This document shows, piece by piece, positions 1-8,942 of a stretch of 55,634 bases of DNA. The notes under the pieces were generated by a model. That model saw only the letters and a list, made by a program, of their open reading frames with translations. It did not search any database and had not been told where the DNA came from. The stretch covers positions 1-55,634 of the forward strand of contig JBMYYK010000011.1 in assembly GCA_049609325.1 (NCBI GenBank), given 5' to 3'. This DNA comes from GCA-2733415 sp049609325. GTDB taxonomy: Bacteria; Bacteroidota; Bacteroidia; Flavobacteriales; Flavobacteriaceae. The number at the start of each line of letters is the position of its first letter. Position 1 is the stretch's first letter. Made by a program: the position numbers and the translations under genes.

Positions 1-82
1 CAACGAGGTTATTAAATTATTGTTTTTTTAGACGTCAATTTGCTTAAATTAGCGTTAATCTTAACCAATATTTAATAATTAA

Positions 83-2866
83 ATGAAACGAATAACACTA
101 TTTTTAGCGTTCTTATGCTATAGCCTTTTGGCTAGTGCTCAAGCAACGTGTACCCAAACATTTACTGCTTCAGGTCAAGATGATGACCCCACTGTATTGA
201 CAATAAATGCAGGCGATTTAACTTGTAATGGCTCAGGAACCATATCAGCATTACAGTTAATTAATTCTGATGATACGTTATCAAGTACTAATTGTACAAC
301 GAGTACTGGAACTGATTGGTTCGGTTTTACATTAGTTGTAGATGGTGGAACTCCAATCTACGGATGTGCAGCAGAGTTTGATGGAACCGACATTACGGGG
401 TTTTCAACTTTAACGATCACATCACAAGATAATGATGTCTGGTCAGACGGTATCAGTATTACAATTGATGTAGAGGTGACGTTTTCACCAACTACGCCAC
501 CAAGTTGTGATGCAACATTAACAAGTCCAATAAATGGAGATACAGCTGCCCCGATAGATGGAGTAATTGTATGGTCAGCAGCTTCAGGTGGTGCAACAGG
601 ATACAATTTAACTGTAGGAACTACTTCTGGAGGTGATGATGTGTTAACTACAACATCCGTAGGAAACGTAACCACGTATGATTTAGGAGTTTTAAATTCA
701 GGAACAACATATTATGTAAACATAGAACCATTTAACGCAAATGGGACAGCTACAGGATGTACAGAACAAATGTTCACAACATATACGCCGGTACCAGGAG
801 ATGCTTGTGCAATTGCATTACCAATAGCATGTGGAGGAAGTGAATCTGGAACTACTGTAGGAGCAACATCTTATGATGCACCAACTGGAACTTGTGGTAC
901 TGGTACTGGTGCGCCTGGTGTGTGGTATAGTATTACAGGAAATGGTGATTTGTTAACAGCATCATTATGTGCCTCAGCTTATGATACCAAAATTCAAGTG
1001 TATGAAGGAGCTTGTGGAGCGTTAACTTGTGTTGATGGAAATGATGACAGTTGTGCATTACAGTCTGAAGTATCATTTCCAACCACAGATGGTACAGATT
1101 ATTTTATATATGTGTATGGTTTCGGAACAGATACAGGTAACTATACCTTAGATGTAACGTGTACACCTATTGAAGATCCAATTACAACAGATACTACAAC
1201 ATATACAGTTAATCAATTAATTGAAGAGATTTTAATTGAAGGGGATTGTGCCTCTGTATCTAATATTCAAGCGAGTTCACATTCAACAGGAACAAATATC
1301 GGATATAGTTATTTCACGGATGGCGGCTCTAGTTTTCCGTTTGCAGATGGTATTATATTATCTTCAGGAGCAGCAATTGAAGCTAAAGGACCTTTTTTAG
1401 GCGTGGAGTTAGATGGTTCTTTTGGAGGAGCTGGAGATACAGATTTAGAGAATATAACTGGAATTACTAATACCAATGATGCGTCATATATAGAATTTGA
1501 TTTCGTGCCAATTGCTCCGCAAATACAATTTAACTTTTTAATGGCTTCTGCAGAATATAATCAAAATTACGAATGTACATATGCAGATTCCTTTGCCTTT
1601 ATATTAACTGAAATATCAACAGGAACAGTTACAAACTTAGCAGTATTACCTACTACTGATTCTGGTGATGATTCTATTGTAGTTACAAATATTCACCCAG
1701 AAGTAACAGGGTTCTTTGGTTGTGCGGCTGTTAATGAGCAATACTTTGAAGAGTATACGCCACAATTTGGGTCGATAGCTTATGGAGGAAGAACAGTACC
1801 ACTTACTGCATTTTCACTGGTTAACCCAGGAGAACAATACCACATTAAATTAGTAATGGCAGATCAAGGAGATGATGCTTATGATACCGCTATCTTTATT
1901 GAAGGAGGGAGCTTCTCTTTAGGAAATATAGATTTAGGAGATGATGTGTTTTTAGGAGATCCAGCAGCAATTTGTGAAGGTGATGTAACAACATTAAATG
2001 CCGGAGTATTACCAAACGGAACTTTTATTACGTGGTACCAAGATGGTGTTGAGGTTACTGGAAGTACAATAGTAAACCCAACAACAATGGAGACTGAGCA
2101 AATTTTAGAAATTGATGAAACTGGTGATTATACAGCAGCAATAACTTTTAATAATACAACGTGCTCATCAGAAACAACTGTGCATATAGAGTTTTATCCA
2201 AATCCAACACCAGATTTAGGTGATACTATAATAAAATGTACAGGAGATGTATTGACCTTAGATGCAAATGTTGGTAATTTAAGTGATCCAAACATGTCTT
2301 TACCTTTAGATTATGTATGGGAATACAGACCAAACGCAACATCTCCATGGGGTATAATTCCAGGAGCAACTTCAGATACATACACAATAGATGCCACTAC
2401 AATTATTGCAAGTACAAATCCTTCTGCAGGAACAGTACAATACGATAACCCAGTAACGGGCGGAGTAACTTATGTGAGTATAGCAAATGATGTATATGAA
2501 CTAGGAGATTTTAGAGTGACAGCAACAGATTTAGTAACCAATTGTTCGGGTATGAGTGAAGTACATGTTGAGTTTTATGAAAACGCCAACTGTATTGATA
2601 TACCATCAGGATTGTCTCCAAATGGTGATGGTGTAAATGACTGTTTAGTTTTAGATGACCTAGAAGATTTACAAGGAATTTCTCAATTTCAAGTATTTAA
2701 CAGATATGGTACTAAAGTTTTTGATAGCGGTTCATATATAAGAGAATGGTGTGGAACCAATGATGATGGTGATGAATTAACAACAGGAACATACTACTAT
2801 ATCTTAGACTTTGAAGATGGTAGAACACCAATCAGAAGTTGGATATACATCAATGTAAAAAACTAA
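83..2866 (+). CDS. Secreted T9SS type B cargo protein with choice-of-anchor L and CHU_C domains
   Basis: A 927-residue exported surface protein. An N-terminal signal peptide ends near SLLASAQA (about residue 20). Then come an Fn3-like domain (about 140-235), a Cys-rich PPC-like beta domain (about 243-370), a choice-of-anchor L type domain (about 375-640, with the hydrophobic-acidic pattern ASYIEFDFVP), Ig-like repeats (about 645-835), and a C-terminal gliding-motility-associated (CHU_C) domain beginning SGLSPNGDGVND and ending with GTYYYILDF. In Bacteroidota this C-terminus is the type B signal for type IX secretion. The protein is probably an adhesin or surface filament component; its ligand is not visible. 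It is the first gene of a cassette with PorP/SprF (24 bp downstream) and PD40/OmpA genes. Family and secretion route are fairly certain; the biological role is inferred. Confidence 0.9.
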   Translation: MKRITLFLAFLCYSLLASAQATCTQTFTASGQDDDPTVLTINAGDLTCNGSGTISALQLINSDDTLSSTNCTTSTGTDWFGFTLVVDGGTPIYGCAAEFDGTDITGFSTLTITSQDNDVWSDGISITIDVEVTFSPTTPPSCDATLTSPINGDTAAPIDGVIVWSAASGGATGYNLTVGTTSGGDDVLTTTSVGNVTTYDLGVLNSGTTYYVNIEPFNANGTATGCTEQMFTTYTPVPGDACAIALPIACGGSESGTTVGATSYDAPTGTCGTGTGAPGVWYSITGNGDLLTASLCASAYDTKIQVYEGACGALTCVDGNDDSCALQSEVSFPTTDGTDYFIYVYGFGTDTGNYTLDVTCTPIEDPITTDTTTYTVNQLIEEILIEGDCASVSNIQASSHSTGTNIGYSYFTDGGSSFPFADGIILSSGAAIEAKGPFLGVELDGSFGGAGDTDLENITGITNTNDASYIEFDFVPIAPQIQFNFLMASAEYNQNYECTYADSFAFILTEISTGTVTNLAVLPTTDSGDDSIVVTNIHPEVTGFFGCAAVNEQYFEEYTPQFGSIAYGGRTVPLTAFSLVNPGEQYHIKLVMADQGDDAYDTAIFIEGGSFSLGNIDLGDDVFLGDPAAICEGDVTTLNAGVLPNGTFITWYQDGVEVTGSTIVNPTTMETEQILEIDETGDYTAAITFNNTTCSSETTVHIEFYPNPTPDLGDTIIKCTGDVLTLDANVGNLSDPNMSLPLDYVWEYRPNATSPWGIIPGATSDTYTIDATTIIASTNPSAGTVQYDNPVTGGVTYVSIANDVYELGDFRVTATDLVTNCSGMSEVHVEFYENANCIDIPSGLSPNGDGVNDCLVLDDLEDLQGISQFQVFNRYGTKVFDSGSYIREWCGTNDDGDELTTGTYYYILDFEDGRTPIRSWIYINVKN

Positions 2867-2890
2867 ACTAACCAAGAACTTATATAATCA

Positions 2891-3808
2891 ATGAAAAAAA
2901 CAATTATAGCACTAACTGTACTATTTACTGGGTTAAGTAGTACAGTTAACGCACAGCAAGATCCACAATATACACACCATATGTATAACCAAGCGGTTAT
3001 AAATCCAGCATATGCAGGATCTAAAGAGAGTTTATCAATTGTGTCATTATACCGCAATCAATGGACTGGTTTTGATGGGGCACCAAAAACAATTACATTA
3101 TCAGGGCATTCGCCAATTGGAGAAAAAACTGGATTGGGGTTGTCGTTTATATCAGATCAGCACGGACCGGTAAAAGAAAATAATATTTATGCAGACTTCT
3201 CTTATACAATAGAACTAGGCGGGGACCATAAATTAGCATTAGGAGCTAAAGCCGGAGTTACATTACATAATATAGGCCTGTTTAGTGACGTTACTACTCA
3301 AGTATCAGGTGATGAGGCGTTTAGTGAAGATGTCAATGAAGCTACTCCAAATGCAGGAATTGGAGCATTCTTTTATTCAGATAAATATTATGTAGGATTA
3401 TCTATGCCAAATATGCTTAAAAGTACGCATTTAGATGTAAATGGTGCTGAATATGGTTCAGATGAATTGCATTATTTTTTAACGGCAGGGTATGTATTTC
3501 AGCTAACTGACAATACTAAGTTTAAGCCGTCATTTTTAGTGAAATCTGAATTAGAATCTGCATTATCATTTGATATTAATGCGAACTTTTTATTCTATGA
3601 TAAATTTGAAATAGGAGCCTCATATCGTAATGAAGATTCTTTTAGTGGTTTAGTAGGATTCGCTTTTTCAAAAAGTATTCGTTTAGGATATGCATATGAT
3701 CATATTTTAACAGACATTAATGTAGAGGCAAAAGCATCACATGAAGTCTTCTTACAGTTTGATTTAAACTTTCCGAAGAAAGTATCACGTTCACCAAGAT
3801 TTTTCTAA
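2891..3808 (+). CDS. PorP/SprF family type IX secretion outer-membrane protein
   Basis: 305 residues with a signal peptide ending at VNAQQ. The family signature follows directly: DPQYTHHMYNQAVINPAYAGS, then YRNQWTGFDGAPKT. The rest alternates as a beta barrel and ends in an aromatic residue (SPRFF), as usual for outer-membrane barrels. SprF-like proteins assist secretion or surface attachment of type B cargo such as SprB in Flavobacterium. The placement 24 bp after a CHU_C cargo gene and 17 bp before an OmpA-type gene fits a dedicated partner role. A paralogue with the same neighbours lies at 50607-51521. Membership is secure; pairing with the upstream cargo is inferred from position. Confidence 0.93.
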   Translation: MKKTIIALTVLFTGLSSTVNAQQDPQYTHHMYNQAVINPAYAGSKESLSIVSLYRNQWTGFDGAPKTITLSGHSPIGEKTGLGLSFISDQHGPVKENNIYADFSYTIELGGDHKLALGAKAGVTLHNIGLFSDVTTQVSGDEAFSEDVNEATPNAGIGAFFYSDKYYVGLSMPNMLKSTHLDVNGAEYGSDELHYFLTAGYVFQLTDNTKFKPSFLVKSELESALSFDINANFLFYDKFEIGASYRNEDSFSGLVGFAFSKSIRLGYAYDHILTDINVEAKASHEVFLQFDLNFPKKVSRSPRFF

Positions 3809-3825
3809 TTTAAAAACAACAAAAA

Positions 3826-5739
3826 ATGAAAAAACATATATATACAGGGTTGTTTTTGTTAGGCGTGTTTAGTGTAAACGCTCAAAGTAAACAAACCGCA
3901 AAAGCAGATGAATATTTCGATAATTTAGAGTATGTAAGCGCCATTTCTGAATATTTAGAAGTGATAGAAGACGGGCACGGAGATGATTATGTTCATGGTC
4001 GTTTGGCTGATACATATTACAATGTATTCAATACCAGAAAAGCTGAAGAATGGTATGCTAAAGTAGTTGAAACTAATCAAAATGCTGAGCAGTATTTCAG
4101 ATATGCACAAATGCTAAAAGCAAATGGTAAATATGAAGAAGCTAGCGAGTGGATGGATAAATTTGCAGCATTAGCACCAAATGATGTTAGAGCAATTGCT
4201 CATAAGAATAATCCAAATACAGTATCAGAGTTGTTAAATGATACACCTAAATTTAAGGTGAAGCCTGTAGAAGGCTTTAATAGTAAATATTCAGAATTCG
4301 GACCTATAATGCATGAGGGTAAAGTGTATTATGCTTCTGCACGTAGTGGGAAATCTAGAAAATATGGTTGGAATGAGGAGCCATTCTTAGATATTTATAG
4401 TTCTGATTATGATGAAACTACTGGAGGGTTATCTGGCGAAATGATGTTGACAGGTAAAGTAAATACTAATAAAAACGAAGGAACAGTAAGCTTTAGTCCA
4501 GACGGTACAACAATGTATTTCTCTGGAGAAAGTTTAGATAGAGATGCGGGGTTATTTGGTAAGAAATTTAAAAAGGATGCCTCAGGAAAAAGCACAATTA
4601 ACCTTTATGCTGCAACATTACTTGATGGTGAATGGTCTAATATAACAACATTGCCTTTTAATAGTGAAAATCATAATACAGGTGGGCCGGCAGTTAGTCC
4701 AGACGGTAAACGTTTGTATTTTAATTCTGATATGGAAGGTACTATTGGAGCGTCAGATTTATGGTATGTAACTATTAATGAAGATGGCACATATGGTGAG
4801 CCAGTAAATTTAGGGAAAGATATCAATACAGAAGGCTCAGAAATGTTTCCGTATATCAGTAGTAAAAATGTATTGTATTTCGCATCAAATGGTCATCCAG
4901 GTTTAGGAATGTTAGATGTTTTCTCATCAGAAATGAAAGGCGACGACTTTGGATCTGTAAGAAATCTTGGGGCGCCAATCAATTCTGGTAATGACGATTT
5001 CAGTTATACCGTAAATGAAGACTCTAAAATAGGATTTTTTGCCTCTAATAGAGAAGGAGGTGCTGGTAGTGATGATATTTATTCATTTGAACAAATAACG
5101 CCAGTATGTGATGTAACATTAACTGTTCAAGTTATAGATAGTAAAACTGGTGCAGCACTAACGTTAACGTCTGTTGCAATATTTGATGAACATAATAATA
5201 AAGTGGCTACAAAAACTTCTGATGAAAATGGAGTTGTGCAATTTAAATATGAATGTAATCAAGCATTTAAAGTTGAAGCCAATAAAGAATTGTATTTAAA
5301 CAACTCTATAGATATAGCGGCAACAGATGATGTTGAGGTTTCTAAACAAATTTCGTTAGAAGAAATTATAGTTGAAGATAAAGTAGTATTAAATCCAATT
5401 TATTTTGAATTAGATAAACATAATATTACAGCACAAGGTGCAGCAGAGTTAGATAAATTAGTTGAGGTTATGAAGGCGTACCCAAATATGATTATTAGAG
5501 CAGAATCGCATACAGATTCAAGAGCTGATGATGCTTATAATATGGCTTTATCTGATAGAAGAGCAAAATCTACTGCGCAATATGTAATTTCTAAAGGAAT
5601 TTCTGCAGATAGAATTACTGGTGTTGGTATGGGGGAGACTCAATTAATTAATGAGTGTTCAAACGGCGTAAAGTGTTCTAAAGAAGCACATCAAGCCAAC
5701 CGTAGATCAGAATTTATTATTGTTAATAAAGATCAATAA
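3826..5739 (+). CDS. PD40 beta-propeller / OmpA family envelope protein
   Basis: 637 residues: signal peptide (ending SVNAQ), TPR-like helices at about 25-125, WD40-like PD40 repeats at about 150-425 (recurring SPDGTTMYFSG, SPDGKRLYFNSD, NREGGAGSDDIYSF), a carboxypeptidase-regulatory-like beta domain (about 430-510) and a C-terminal OmpA domain (about 525-637). The OmpA domain carries the peptidoglycan-binding pattern HTDSRADDAYN..LSDRRA. It probably sits in the outer membrane or periplasm and anchors the cassette to peptidoglycan. It is the last gene of the adhesin-PorP-OmpA cassette and is followed by a strong terminator. The same architecture appears at 48700-50604. Confidence 0.9.
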   Translation: MKKHIYTGLFLLGVFSVNAQSKQTAKADEYFDNLEYVSAISEYLEVIEDGHGDDYVHGRLADTYYNVFNTRKAEEWYAKVVETNQNAEQYFRYAQMLKANGKYEEASEWMDKFAALAPNDVRAIAHKNNPNTVSELLNDTPKFKVKPVEGFNSKYSEFGPIMHEGKVYYASARSGKSRKYGWNEEPFLDIYSSDYDETTGGLSGEMMLTGKVNTNKNEGTVSFSPDGTTMYFSGESLDRDAGLFGKKFKKDASGKSTINLYAATLLDGEWSNITTLPFNSENHNTGGPAVSPDGKRLYFNSDMEGTIGASDLWYVTINEDGTYGEPVNLGKDINTEGSEMFPYISSKNVLYFASNGHPGLGMLDVFSSEMKGDDFGSVRNLGAPINSGNDDFSYTVNEDSKIGFFASNREGGAGSDDIYSFEQITPVCDVTLTVQVIDSKTGAALTLTSVAIFDEHNNKVATKTSDENGVVQFKYECNQAFKVEANKELYLNNSIDIAATDDVEVSKQISLEEIIVEDKVVLNPIYFELDKHNITAQGAAELDKLVEVMKAYPNMIIRAESHTDSRADDAYNMALSDRRAKSTAQYVISKGISADRITGVGMGETQLINECSNGVKCSKEAHQANRRSEFIIVNKDQ

Positions 5740-5771
5740 TCTGATTTTAAATCGTTAAGTGTAATCTATTC

Positions 5772-5807
5772 AAAACCCCAGTATTTATAGCTGGGGTTTT
5801 GTTTTTT
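5772..5807 (+). terminator. Rho-independent terminator after the first T9SS cassette
   Basis: A 10-bp perfect stem, AAAACCCCAG (5772-5781) with CTGGGGTTTT (5791-5800), has a 9-nt loop and is followed by GTTTTTT. It lies 33 bp after the OmpA stop and closes the three-gene transcript. Confidence 0.9.
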
Positions 5808-5809
5808 AT

Positions 5810-5817
5810 TACATTTG
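5810..5817 (+). promoter_or_regulatory. Promoter -7 element for the 299-residue membrane protein
   Basis: TACATTTG exactly matches the Bacteroidota primary-sigma -7 consensus TAnnTTTG. It lies 18 bp before the ATG at 5836, directly after the preceding terminator. No convincing -33 TTTG is seen at the right distance. Confidence 0.55.
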
Positions 5818-5835
5818 TGAAAGTTCAATCTAACC

Positions 5836-6735
5836 ATGGCAGCAAAACCAAAGAATATAGTATTTAAGTTGATAAAGTTTTTGTACGAAAACTTTATCAT
5901 TATACTCCCTATACTTGTTGGCGCCAATTTGTTAATTCAAACTTTAAGTAGTAACGACTTAACTATTTACTTATTTGAGTCAGAACAAGTGAATGAGCGT
6001 TATCTAGCTAAATTTGAAGTGTATAACGAAGGAATGGCTATTTCAAAATATGAATTGATACAGCCTTTGGTAATTAATTTAGAAAAGGACAATGCAATTG
6101 TAGATTTTGATTTGATAGAAAAGAAACCTGAAGCCATAAAAGTGTGGCTGAGTAAACTAACTTCTAATAAACTAAAAGTTGATTTCGATTTACTTAATGA
6201 GTCTGAACATATCACATTTTCTATATTAACAAAACAACCGATTGAAAAATTTACGGTATCCTCAAGAATTAAAAATATAGAAGAAGTTGTCACATATCAT
6301 TATCAAATAAAACCAAAATTCTATGATAGAATAGGGAAGTTTTGGATGTTTCTAATTGTATTTAGTGTTATTACATTTATTGATGCAGTGTTATTAGTTG
6401 CAAAAAACAAGCAATTAAAACAATTGTTACAACATATTGATAGCATTTCAGAACTTACAAAAAAACAAGAGTTTATAAAGGGTTATGATGCTGCTTATGT
6501 GGCTTATAATTTAAGGTTTAAACGCAATAAATTAGCAGTAAAAACAGATATTGCAATGTTATTTGATGAAATAACTGCGAATAATATTAGTCAAGTCAAA
6601 CAAAAGATGAAAGCTGTAACAAAGAGAGCAGTGCTATATAAATTAAGGAAACCATATTTACTAATTAGCCCGGTATTATTTTTAATCAGTTTAATAGCAA
6701 TAATAGGATCTATTATTTTTTACGCAACATTTTAA
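5836..6735 (+). CDS. Conserved-looking membrane protein of unknown function
   Basis: 299 residues; I do not recognise the family. Three hydrophobic segments are clear: about 18-36 (FIIILPILVGANLLIQTL), about 172-190 (FWMFLIVFSVITFIDAVLL) and about 275-297 (LISPVLFLISLIAIIGSII). A soluble beta-rich region lies between the first two and a basic helical region (about 190-270, rich in K/R/Q) between the last two. The layout suggests an extracytoplasmic domain followed by a cytoplasmic helical domain. It lies 12 bp before bshB1 and may be co-transcribed with it, but nothing links it to bacillithiol synthesis. Confidence 0.8.
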   Translation: MAAKPKNIVFKLIKFLYENFIIILPILVGANLLIQTLSSNDLTIYLFESEQVNERYLAKFEVYNEGMAISKYELIQPLVINLEKDNAIVDFDLIEKKPEAIKVWLSKLTSNKLKVDFDLLNESEHITFSILTKQPIEKFTVSSRIKNIEEVVTYHYQIKPKFYDRIGKFWMFLIVFSVITFIDAVLLVAKNKQLKQLLQHIDSISELTKKQEFIKGYDAAYVAYNLRFKRNKLAVKTDIAMLFDEITANNISQVKQKMKAVTKRAVLYKLRKPYLLISPVLFLISLIAIIGSIIFYATF

Positions 6736-6747
6736 ATATATTACACA

Positions 6748-7464
6748 ATGAAACTAGACATATTGGCTTTTGGTGCACATCCTGATGATGTAGAATTAGG
6801 TTGTGGTGCAACCATAGCAAAGGAAATAGCTGCAGGAAAACAAGTTGGAATTATTGATTTAACAAGAGGTGAACTTGGTACAAGAGGTAGTGCAGAATTG
6901 AGAGATAAAGAAGCTGCTGCTGCAAAAGAAATTTTAGGAGTTCATGTAAGAGAAAACTTAGGATTTGCCGATGGTTTTTTTAAAAATGATAAAGCTCATC
7001 AGTTAGAAATCATTAAAATGATTCGTAAATACCAACCAGATATTGTATTGTGTAATGCTATTGATGATAGGCATATTGATCATCCTAAAGGAAGTCAATT
7101 GGTGTCTGATGCTTGTTTTTTAAGTGGTTTATTAAAAATAGAAACAACACTTGACGGTGTACAACAAGAAAAATGGCGCCCTAAACGCGTTTACCATTAC
7201 ATTCAATGGAAAACTATTGAACCAGATTTTGTCGTTGATGTTACGGGGTATATTGATGTGAAACTTGATGCGGTTAAGACCTATGGGTCTCAATTTTATG
7301 ACCCTAAGAGTAATGAAGCAGAAACGCCAATAACAAGTAAAAACTTTATTGATAGTATAAAGTACCGTTCTCAAGATTTAGGGCGCTTAATTGGGGTAGA
7401 AGCAGCTGAAGGTTTTACTGTTGAACGCTATGTTGCAGTAGATAGTTTGCATAATTTAATTTAG
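6748..7464 (+). CDS. bshB1: Bacillithiol biosynthesis deacetylase BshB1
   Basis: 238 residues of the PIG-L/LmbE deacetylase family. The zinc motif is H11-P12-D13-D14 (GAHPDDVELGCG), with the third ligand region DRHIDHP (H109, H112). BshB1 removes the acetyl group from N-acetylglucosaminyl-malate to give GlcN-malate in bacillithiol synthesis. The sequence opening KLDILAFGAHPDDVELG and the tail (F..ERY..V) fit the BshB1 subgroup found in Bacteroidota. Length matches the family. No bshA or bshC is present in the window. Confidence 0.92.
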   Translation: MKLDILAFGAHPDDVELGCGATIAKEIAAGKQVGIIDLTRGELGTRGSAELRDKEAAAAKEILGVHVRENLGFADGFFKNDKAHQLEIIKMIRKYQPDIVLCNAIDDRHIDHPKGSQLVSDACFLSGLLKIETTLDGVQQEKWRPKRVYHYIQWKTIEPDFVVDVTGYIDVKLDAVKTYGSQFYDPKSNEAETPITSKNFIDSIKYRSQDLGRLIGVEAAEGFTVERYVAVDSLHNLI

Positions 7465-7518
7465 TAATTAATACAAAATGAGCAGGTTGTAAATTTTATT
7501 AAAAAAAAGTAATTATTT

Positions 7519-7551
7519 TTTGTTTTAAAGTTAAAATATTACTTAAATTTG
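7519..7551 (+). promoter_or_regulatory. Promoter of tRNA-His
   Basis: A -33 TTTG (7519-7522) and -7 TAAATTTG (7544-7551) are separated by 21 bp, matching the Bacteroidota TTTG-N19-21-TAnnTTTG consensus. Transcription would start just upstream of the tRNA at 7564. Confidence 0.8.
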
Positions 7552-7563
7552 CACCCGCAATAT

Positions 7564-7638
7564 GGTGGTTGTAGCTCAGTTGGTTAGAGCATCGGTTTGT
7601 GGTACCGAGGGTCGCCGGTTCGAATCCGGTCTTCCACC
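7564..7638 (+). tRNA. tRNA-His (GTG)
   Basis: The cloverleaf folds with D arm GCTC/GAGC, anticodon stem TCGGT/ACCGA with loop TTGTGGT (anticodon GTG, His), and T arm GCCGG-TTCGAAT-CCGGT. The extra G(-1) at 7564, paired with C73 at 7638, is the identity element peculiar to tRNA-His. The 3' CCA is not encoded (CAA follows). The acceptor stem shows two adjacent U-U oppositions (positions 5-68 and 6-67) between GTGG/CCAC and a closing G-C pair. A terminator follows at once. Confidence 0.96.
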
Positions 7639-7645
7639 CAAAAGT

Positions 7646-7676
7646 AAAAGCCTTTCAAAAATGAAAGGCTTTTTTT
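7646..7676 (+). terminator. Terminator of tRNA-His
   Basis: The GCCTTTC / GAAAGGC stem (7650-7656 with 7663-7669), extended by A-T pairs, is followed by seven T residues. Confidence 0.9.
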
Positions 7677-7700
7677 GTGCGTGGTATTTAAATTGAGGAT

Positions 7701-7730
7701 AAAAAAACTCCTCACTTAAGAGGAGTTTTT
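7701..7730 (-). terminator. Terminator of the M28 peptidase gene
   Basis: The CTCCTC (7708-7713) and GAGGAG (7720-7725) stem is flanked by A7 on one side and T5 on the other, so it can work in both directions. It lies 18 bp beyond the M28 stop on the minus strand. Confidence 0.8.
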
Positions 7731-7747
7731 CATGAAGTTTATAGCAA

Positions 7748-8791
7748 TTACTTACCGTCTCTATCCACTTTAATACGCTCATCACTATTAGCTAAGTCCC
7801 AAGCCGTATGGAAAATTAGTTTGGCACGTGTTGTCATTAACGGATAGTTAATTTTGTCTGGTGTATCAGTTGGTTTATGATAGTCTTCATGTAGTCCACT
7901 AAAGAAAAATACAGAAGGCACTCCATTTTTTGCAAAGTTATAATGGTCAGAACGGTAATAAATACGTTGTGGATCATTTCTGTCGTTGTACTTATAATCT
8001 AATTTAAAATCAGTTAAGTTCTTGTTTGCCTTGGTTACAGCGGCATCTAAACCTGTACTTAATCTATCAGCTCCAATAACATAGATATAGTTAGGTTCGT
8101 TTTTATGTTCTGGGTCAACACGACCAATCATATCAATATTTATATCTGCAACGGTATTGGCTAAAGGGAACACTGGATTTTCTGAATAGTATCGTGAACC
8201 AAAAAGTCCTTTTTCTTCACCAGTAACATGTAAAAATAATATAGAACGTTTAGGCCCTTTTCCAGCATCTTTAGCTTTTTTAAAAGCTTCTGCCATTTCT
8301 AACATCGCTACTGTACCAGATCCATCATCATCTGCACCATTGTATATTTCTCCTTCATGGTGCCCAACATGATCTAGATGAGCAGAAATGACAAGCACTT
8401 CTTCAGGCTTCTCTGTACCTTCAATATACGCTAAAACATTTTCTGAATCATTTTTTGCTTTCCCTTCAAAATAGGCTGCAGGTATATGTTGAAAATAATT
8501 GTCTGTTCCGTATGCCGAAGGTATTCCCATTTTTTGATATTCTTTCTTTAAAAACTCAACGGCTTTCTTTTGTCCTGGTTCTCCTGTATCTCGTCCTTCA
8601 AATTCATCAGACGCATAGATGTATAAATCCGTTTTCATTTCTTCTGCAGTAATTGTATTTGCATAGGTTGTTGCAAGTGATGTTACTACTGTACTGTTAG
8701 AAGTATTGGTTTGAGTTGTTACAGTGGTGTCTTTCTGTGAACCACAGGCTATAATACAAAATGCGGGAATAGCTAAAAATAGATGTCTCAT
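7748..8791 (-). CDS. M28 family zinc aminopeptidase, lipoprotein
   Basis: 347 residues. The N-terminus MRHLFLAIPAFCIIACGSQ carries a lipobox with Cys16, so a lipid anchor is expected. A Ser/Thr-rich linker leads to the M28 catalytic domain with the two-zinc ligands in order: ISAHLDHVGHH (His), GADDDGSGT (bridging Asp), TGEEKGLFGS (Glu-Glu, general base and ligand), INIDMIGR (Asp) and LHEDYHKPTDT (last His). It probably trims peptides in the periplasm or at the cell surface. Length and motif set are typical of bacterial M28 exopeptidases. It has its own terminator and no operon partner. Confidence 0.93.
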   Translation of the reverse strand: MRHLFLAIPAFCIIACGSQKDTTVTTQTNTSNSTVVTSLATTYANTITAEEMKTDLYIYASDEFEGRDTGEPGQKKAVEFLKKEYQKMGIPSAYGTDNYFQHIPAAYFEGKAKNDSENVLAYIEGTEKPEEVLVISAHLDHVGHHEGEIYNGADDDGSGTVAMLEMAEAFKKAKDAGKGPKRSILFLHVTGEEKGLFGSRYYSENPVFPLANTVADINIDMIGRVDPEHKNEPNYIYVIGADRLSTGLDAAVTKANKNLTDFKLDYKYNDRNDPQRIYYRSDHYNFAKNGVPSVFFFSGLHEDYHKPTDTPDKINYPLMTTRAKLIFHTAWDLANSDERIKVDRDGK

Positions 8792-8942
8792 AAGTATATG
8801 TGTATTTTAAATTGGGAAAATACTAAAATAATAAGTTTAATATCATAAAAAAAACTTAATTCTGTCGTGTTCAAATATTAGTCGTTTATCTTTTATAAAT
8901 AGCAGCAATTTTATGTAACTTTACTGTTTTAAAATTTGAAGA

